This document shows positions 62,346-64,000 of a stretch of 64,000 nucleotides of DNA, one piece after another. A program made the translations under genes and the position numbers. Under the pieces are notes generated by a model that ran no database searches, was not told the origin of the DNA, and saw only the letters and a program-made list of their open reading frames with translations. The DNA lies in NCBI GenBank assembly GCA_004560305.1, contig SFVI01000001.1, positions 62,001-126,000 of the forward strand, written 5' to 3'. The stretch is from a bacterium. Lineage in GTDB: Bacteria; Bacillota; Clostridia; Oscillospirales; Oscillospiraceae. Every line of letters begins with the position of its first letter. The stretch's first letter is position 1.

Positions 62346-63140
62346 ATGGCCGACAGAGTTGTGCCCGGGCCTGTTGAAAGCTCGGCAAGCATTCGGGAAG
62401 CCGTATGTATCAATACCAGGAAGATATTCGACAGCTGTAGGGATAAGGACTGCATAGACGATCTGCGGGTATTCCCCACCGTCCGCTCCCAGTCCTACAT
62501 AGAAAACGCCCTGAGCATCCGGCCCAAGCGGGCGGAGCTGTTGTATGTTGACGTCAGCGTGGAGCCCGTCACCTTCAACCGGGGCTACTATACCGTGGAC
62601 TGCACCTTTTTCTACCGCATCACCGGCGAGACCTTCCCCGGCGGCCAGACCTGCACCGGCCTTGCGGTGTTTGACAAGCGGGTCATGCTCTTCGGCAGTC
62701 TGGGCAGCGTCAAATCCTTCGCCTCTGACAGCGTCCTGCCGGTGGCGGATATCGACGATCTGCCGGTGGCCGTGGTCAACTCCGTGGACCCCATCATTCT
62801 CCACAGCAAGCTGACCGACGCCGAGTGCCTGCTGCCCACCGAGCTGGAGCTGCGCAGCATCCCGGACTTCATCACCGCCGCCTTCGATGAGGCCCTTGTC
62901 CTCACCGATACCGCCCGCCGCTGGTTTGCCACCATCGGCCAGTTCAGCATCATCCGCCTGGAGCGGGACACCCAGCTTCTCATCCCCGCCTATGATTACT
63001 GCCTGCCCGACAAGGAATGCCCCGGCACCATCAGCGAGGATGACCCCTGCACCCTTTTCAGCCGCATCCGCTTCCCGGTGGAGGAGTTCTTCCCTCCCGA
63101 CAATATCTGCCAGGAAGAGGATTACCGGAACATGAAATAA
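62346..63140 (+). CDS. Conserved protein of unknown function (264 aa)
   Basis: This 264-residue soluble protein has AGGAGGT 6 nt before its ATG and a strong terminator after it. Conserved-looking features are CINTRKIFDSCRDKDCIDDLRV near the N-terminus (four cysteines) and CLPDKEC near the C-terminus. No signal peptide or membrane segment is visible. The family is not securely recognised; similar CxD-rich N-termini are seen in clostridial proteins of unknown role. It is a monocistronic unit. Confidence 0.7.
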   Translation: MADRVVPGPVESSASIREAVCINTRKIFDSCRDKDCIDDLRVFPTVRSQSYIENALSIRPKRAELLYVDVSVEPVTFNRGYYTVDCTFFYRITGETFPGGQTCTGLAVFDKRVMLFGSLGSVKSFASDSVLPVADIDDLPVAVVNSVDPIILHSKLTDAECLLPTELELRSIPDFITAAFDEALVLTDTARRWFATIGQFSIIRLERDTQLLIPAYDYCLPDKECPGTISEDDPCTLFSRIRFPVEEFFPPDNICQEEDYRNMK

Positions 63141-63173
63141 GGATAGCCGCCCCCGGGCGGCTATCCTTTTTCC
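63139..63173 (+). terminator. Intrinsic terminator of the 264-aa gene
   Basis: A stem AAGGATAGCCGCC and its complement GGCGGCTATCCTT has a CCCG loop and a T run. Confidence 0.85.
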
Positions 63174-63184
63174 GTCTTTCTCTC

Positions 63185-63424
63185 CCCCCTTGGCTCTCCC
63201 TCTGGGAGAGCTGTCAGCGCAGCTGACTGAGAGGGCCGTTATCCTCCATTCTCTCTTCACTCCGCCCCTTGGCTCCCCTTCTCAAGGGGAGCTGTCAGCA
63301 CAGCTGACTGAGAGGTTCGCTATCCTCCATTCTCTCTTCACTCCGTCCCTTGGCTCCCCTTCCCAAGGGGAGCTGTCAGTGCAGCTGACTGAGAGGTTCG
63401 CTATCCTCTGTGCTTCATCAGACC
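63185..63424 (+). repeat. Three tandem copies of an approximately 80-nt palindromic repeat
   Basis: Cores start with TTGGCTC at 63190, 63269 and 63350 (spacings 79 and 81). Each has two hairpins: CTCCCCTT/AAGGGGAG and CAGC...GCTG, then GACTGAGAGG, and a spacer ATCCTCCATTCTCTCTTCAC between copies. The same element occurs once at 43879-43946. The repeat encodes an open frame on + that is not a protein gene. Confidence 0.85.
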
Positions 63425-63499
63425 CGTAGGGGCGGCCATTGGCCGTCCGCCCGTTTCGTTTGGCTGCTTTTCGCGGACGAGCGATGCTCGCCCCTACGG
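63424..63499 (+). repeat. CCGTAGGGGCG inverted-repeat element
   Basis: Terminal arms CCGTAGGGGCG (63424-63434) and CGCCCCTACGG (63489-63499) enclose CCATTGGCCGTCCG and GCGAGCATCGC-like inner palindromes. It looks like a non-autonomous interspersed repeat known from Oscillospiraceae-type genomes. Confidence 0.7.
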
Positions 63500-63554
63500 T
63501 GCTTTTCTGTGACGCAGCCAAAGGCTTCCTCTGACCAGGAGCGCCCATAAAAAG

Positions 63555-63612
63555 CCTCCCCTGTGTAAGGGGAGGTGGCAAAAATCAGAGATTTTTGACG
63601 GAGGGGTTGTAA
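63555..63612 (+). repeat. CCTCCCCT...AGGGGAGG interspersed repeat
   Basis: AGCCTCCCCTGTGTAAGGGGAGGTGGCAAAAAT is followed by an AATCAGAGATTT palindrome and GACGGAGGGGTTGT. This pattern is typical of a third family of short interspersed repeats in these genomes. The region from 63613 to 63847 holds no gene; a CTCAAACCC/GGGCTTTGAG hairpin lies near 63795-63825. Confidence 0.65.
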
Positions 63613-63847
63613 ATGAAAAGTCCAATATACGCAAGACATGACCAAAAATCCGGAACATTTCATAAACCAATCCCTCGGTCATGGCTTCGCCATGACAGCT
63701 CCCTGCGTCAGAAGAAACTCGCTGCATTCCATTTCCTCGGTTTCCGTAGGTGCCGGGGAAATTCCATATCCGCTCCTTCCTTCTTCCTTTCCGACTCAAA
63801 CCCGCTCCGCTGGGCTTTGAGTCGGTGTTTGGCGGGAGCCAAGAAAT

Positions 63848-64000
63848 TCAGGAGAAGATCAGGCTGCTGTCGCAGGGGAAGACGATGTGGCTGCCCTCTC
63901 CGGCGAAGAAGCGGGCGGTCAGCTCCTCATCCAGCAGCTCCGGCTCACCGGTGACATGGGTCAGCTGGTCTTCGGTCAGGAGAGACGCCAGCAGGGCGGG
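63848..64000 (-). CDS. C-terminal part of an unrecognised protein
   Basis: A minus-strand frame continues past the window edge and stops at TGA (63848-63850), giving 50 C-terminal residues including DEELTARFFAGEGSHI and ending PCDSSLIFS. Codon use fits the genome. No family can be named from this fragment. Confidence 0.6.
   Translation of the reverse strand, partial: PALLASLLTEDQLTHVTGEPELLDEELTARFFAGEGSHIVFPCDSSLIFS

Noticed and set aside
63185..63424. CRISPR array
   Set aside because: Three units of about 80 nt with near-identical sequence throughout; no short direct repeat with variable spacers and no cas gene.
63190..63429. 79-codon frame over the triple repeat
   Set aside because: It merely translates three copies of a non-coding hairpin repeat, and it has no ribosome binding site.

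Overview
The window looks like chromosome from a GC-rich, anaerobic, low-abundance-of-ornament member of the Bacillota, most likely class Clostridia and close to the gut Oscillospiraceae/Ruminococcaceae. Reasons: strong AGGAGG-type ribosome binding sites, TTGACA/TATAAT promoters, PlsY, AsnA, YerC, DUF4364, a COG1313 radical-SAM protein, the GGGtGRT/NifU-like pair, and interspersed GGCTCCCCTT...AAGGGGAGCTGTCAGC...GACTGAGAGG repeats of the kind common in Faecalibacterium-like genomes. The species cannot be named from the sequence alone.

Layout. 1-6.5 kb: tail of an unknown gene, then minus-strand genes: response regulator, histidine kinase and HtrA protease as one operon, an M20 dipeptidase, plsY and a pseudouridine synthase. 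6.6-12.6 kb: rlmD-type rRNA methyltransferase (+), then minus-strand small membrane proteins, a D-2-hydroxyacid dehydrogenase/hexokinase pair and an NfeD/SPFH membrane pair. 12.8-15.2 kb (+): YerC, methyltransferase, Hsp33 and four tRNA genes (Val, Phe, Gly, Cys) with their own promoter and terminator. 15.3-19.8 kb (+): an AT-richer insert with two tandem DUF6020 membrane paralogues and a Cu/Zn-superoxide-dismutase-like protein. 19.9-25.8 kb (-): trmL, pgk, tpiA, gpmI, then a NifU-like scaffold and GGGtGRT protein. 25.9-28 kb (+): COG1313 radical SAM protein and an FMN alpha-hydroxyacid oxidase-like protein.

28-35 kb (-): the most unusual operon, read in the order TetM/EF-G-like GTPase fused to a NYN ribonuclease domain, YlmH/RqcP-like S4 protein, peptidase T, and an MFS permease fused to a sugar-kinase-like domain. 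35.1-43.9 kb (+): a long housekeeping run: two-component pair, DUF1385 protein, prmC, recA, recX, rimO, pgsA, cysS. 44-47 kb: accessory stretch with a YczE-like protein, a 61-residue small protein, a TetR regulator with a visible operator, a DUF1801 protein and two poorly coding gaps. 47.3-56.1 kb (-): greA-lysS with a perfect-consensus promoter, and upstream of it CdaR-like regulator, ftsE, ftsX, two EnvC-like M23 proteins and an S41 protease homologue that lacks its catalytic serine. 56.3-63.1 kb: RsuA-type synthase, DUF4830 protein, an MBOAT/SGNH acyl-transfer pair, asnA, DUF4364 protein and a conserved unknown. 63.2-63.8 kb: a cluster of interspersed repeats, then the tail of a minus-strand gene.

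The strongest candidates for new biology are the GTPase-NYN fusion next to a YlmH-type ribosome-rescue protein (32.4-35.0 kb), the permease-kinase fusion in the same operon, the nucleophile-less S41 protein in the ftsEX-EnvC operon, the GGGtGRT pair attached to the lower glycolysis operon, and an apparent leaderless-promoter layout (TAAAAT, 7 nt, ATG) shared by two ribosome-related genes.
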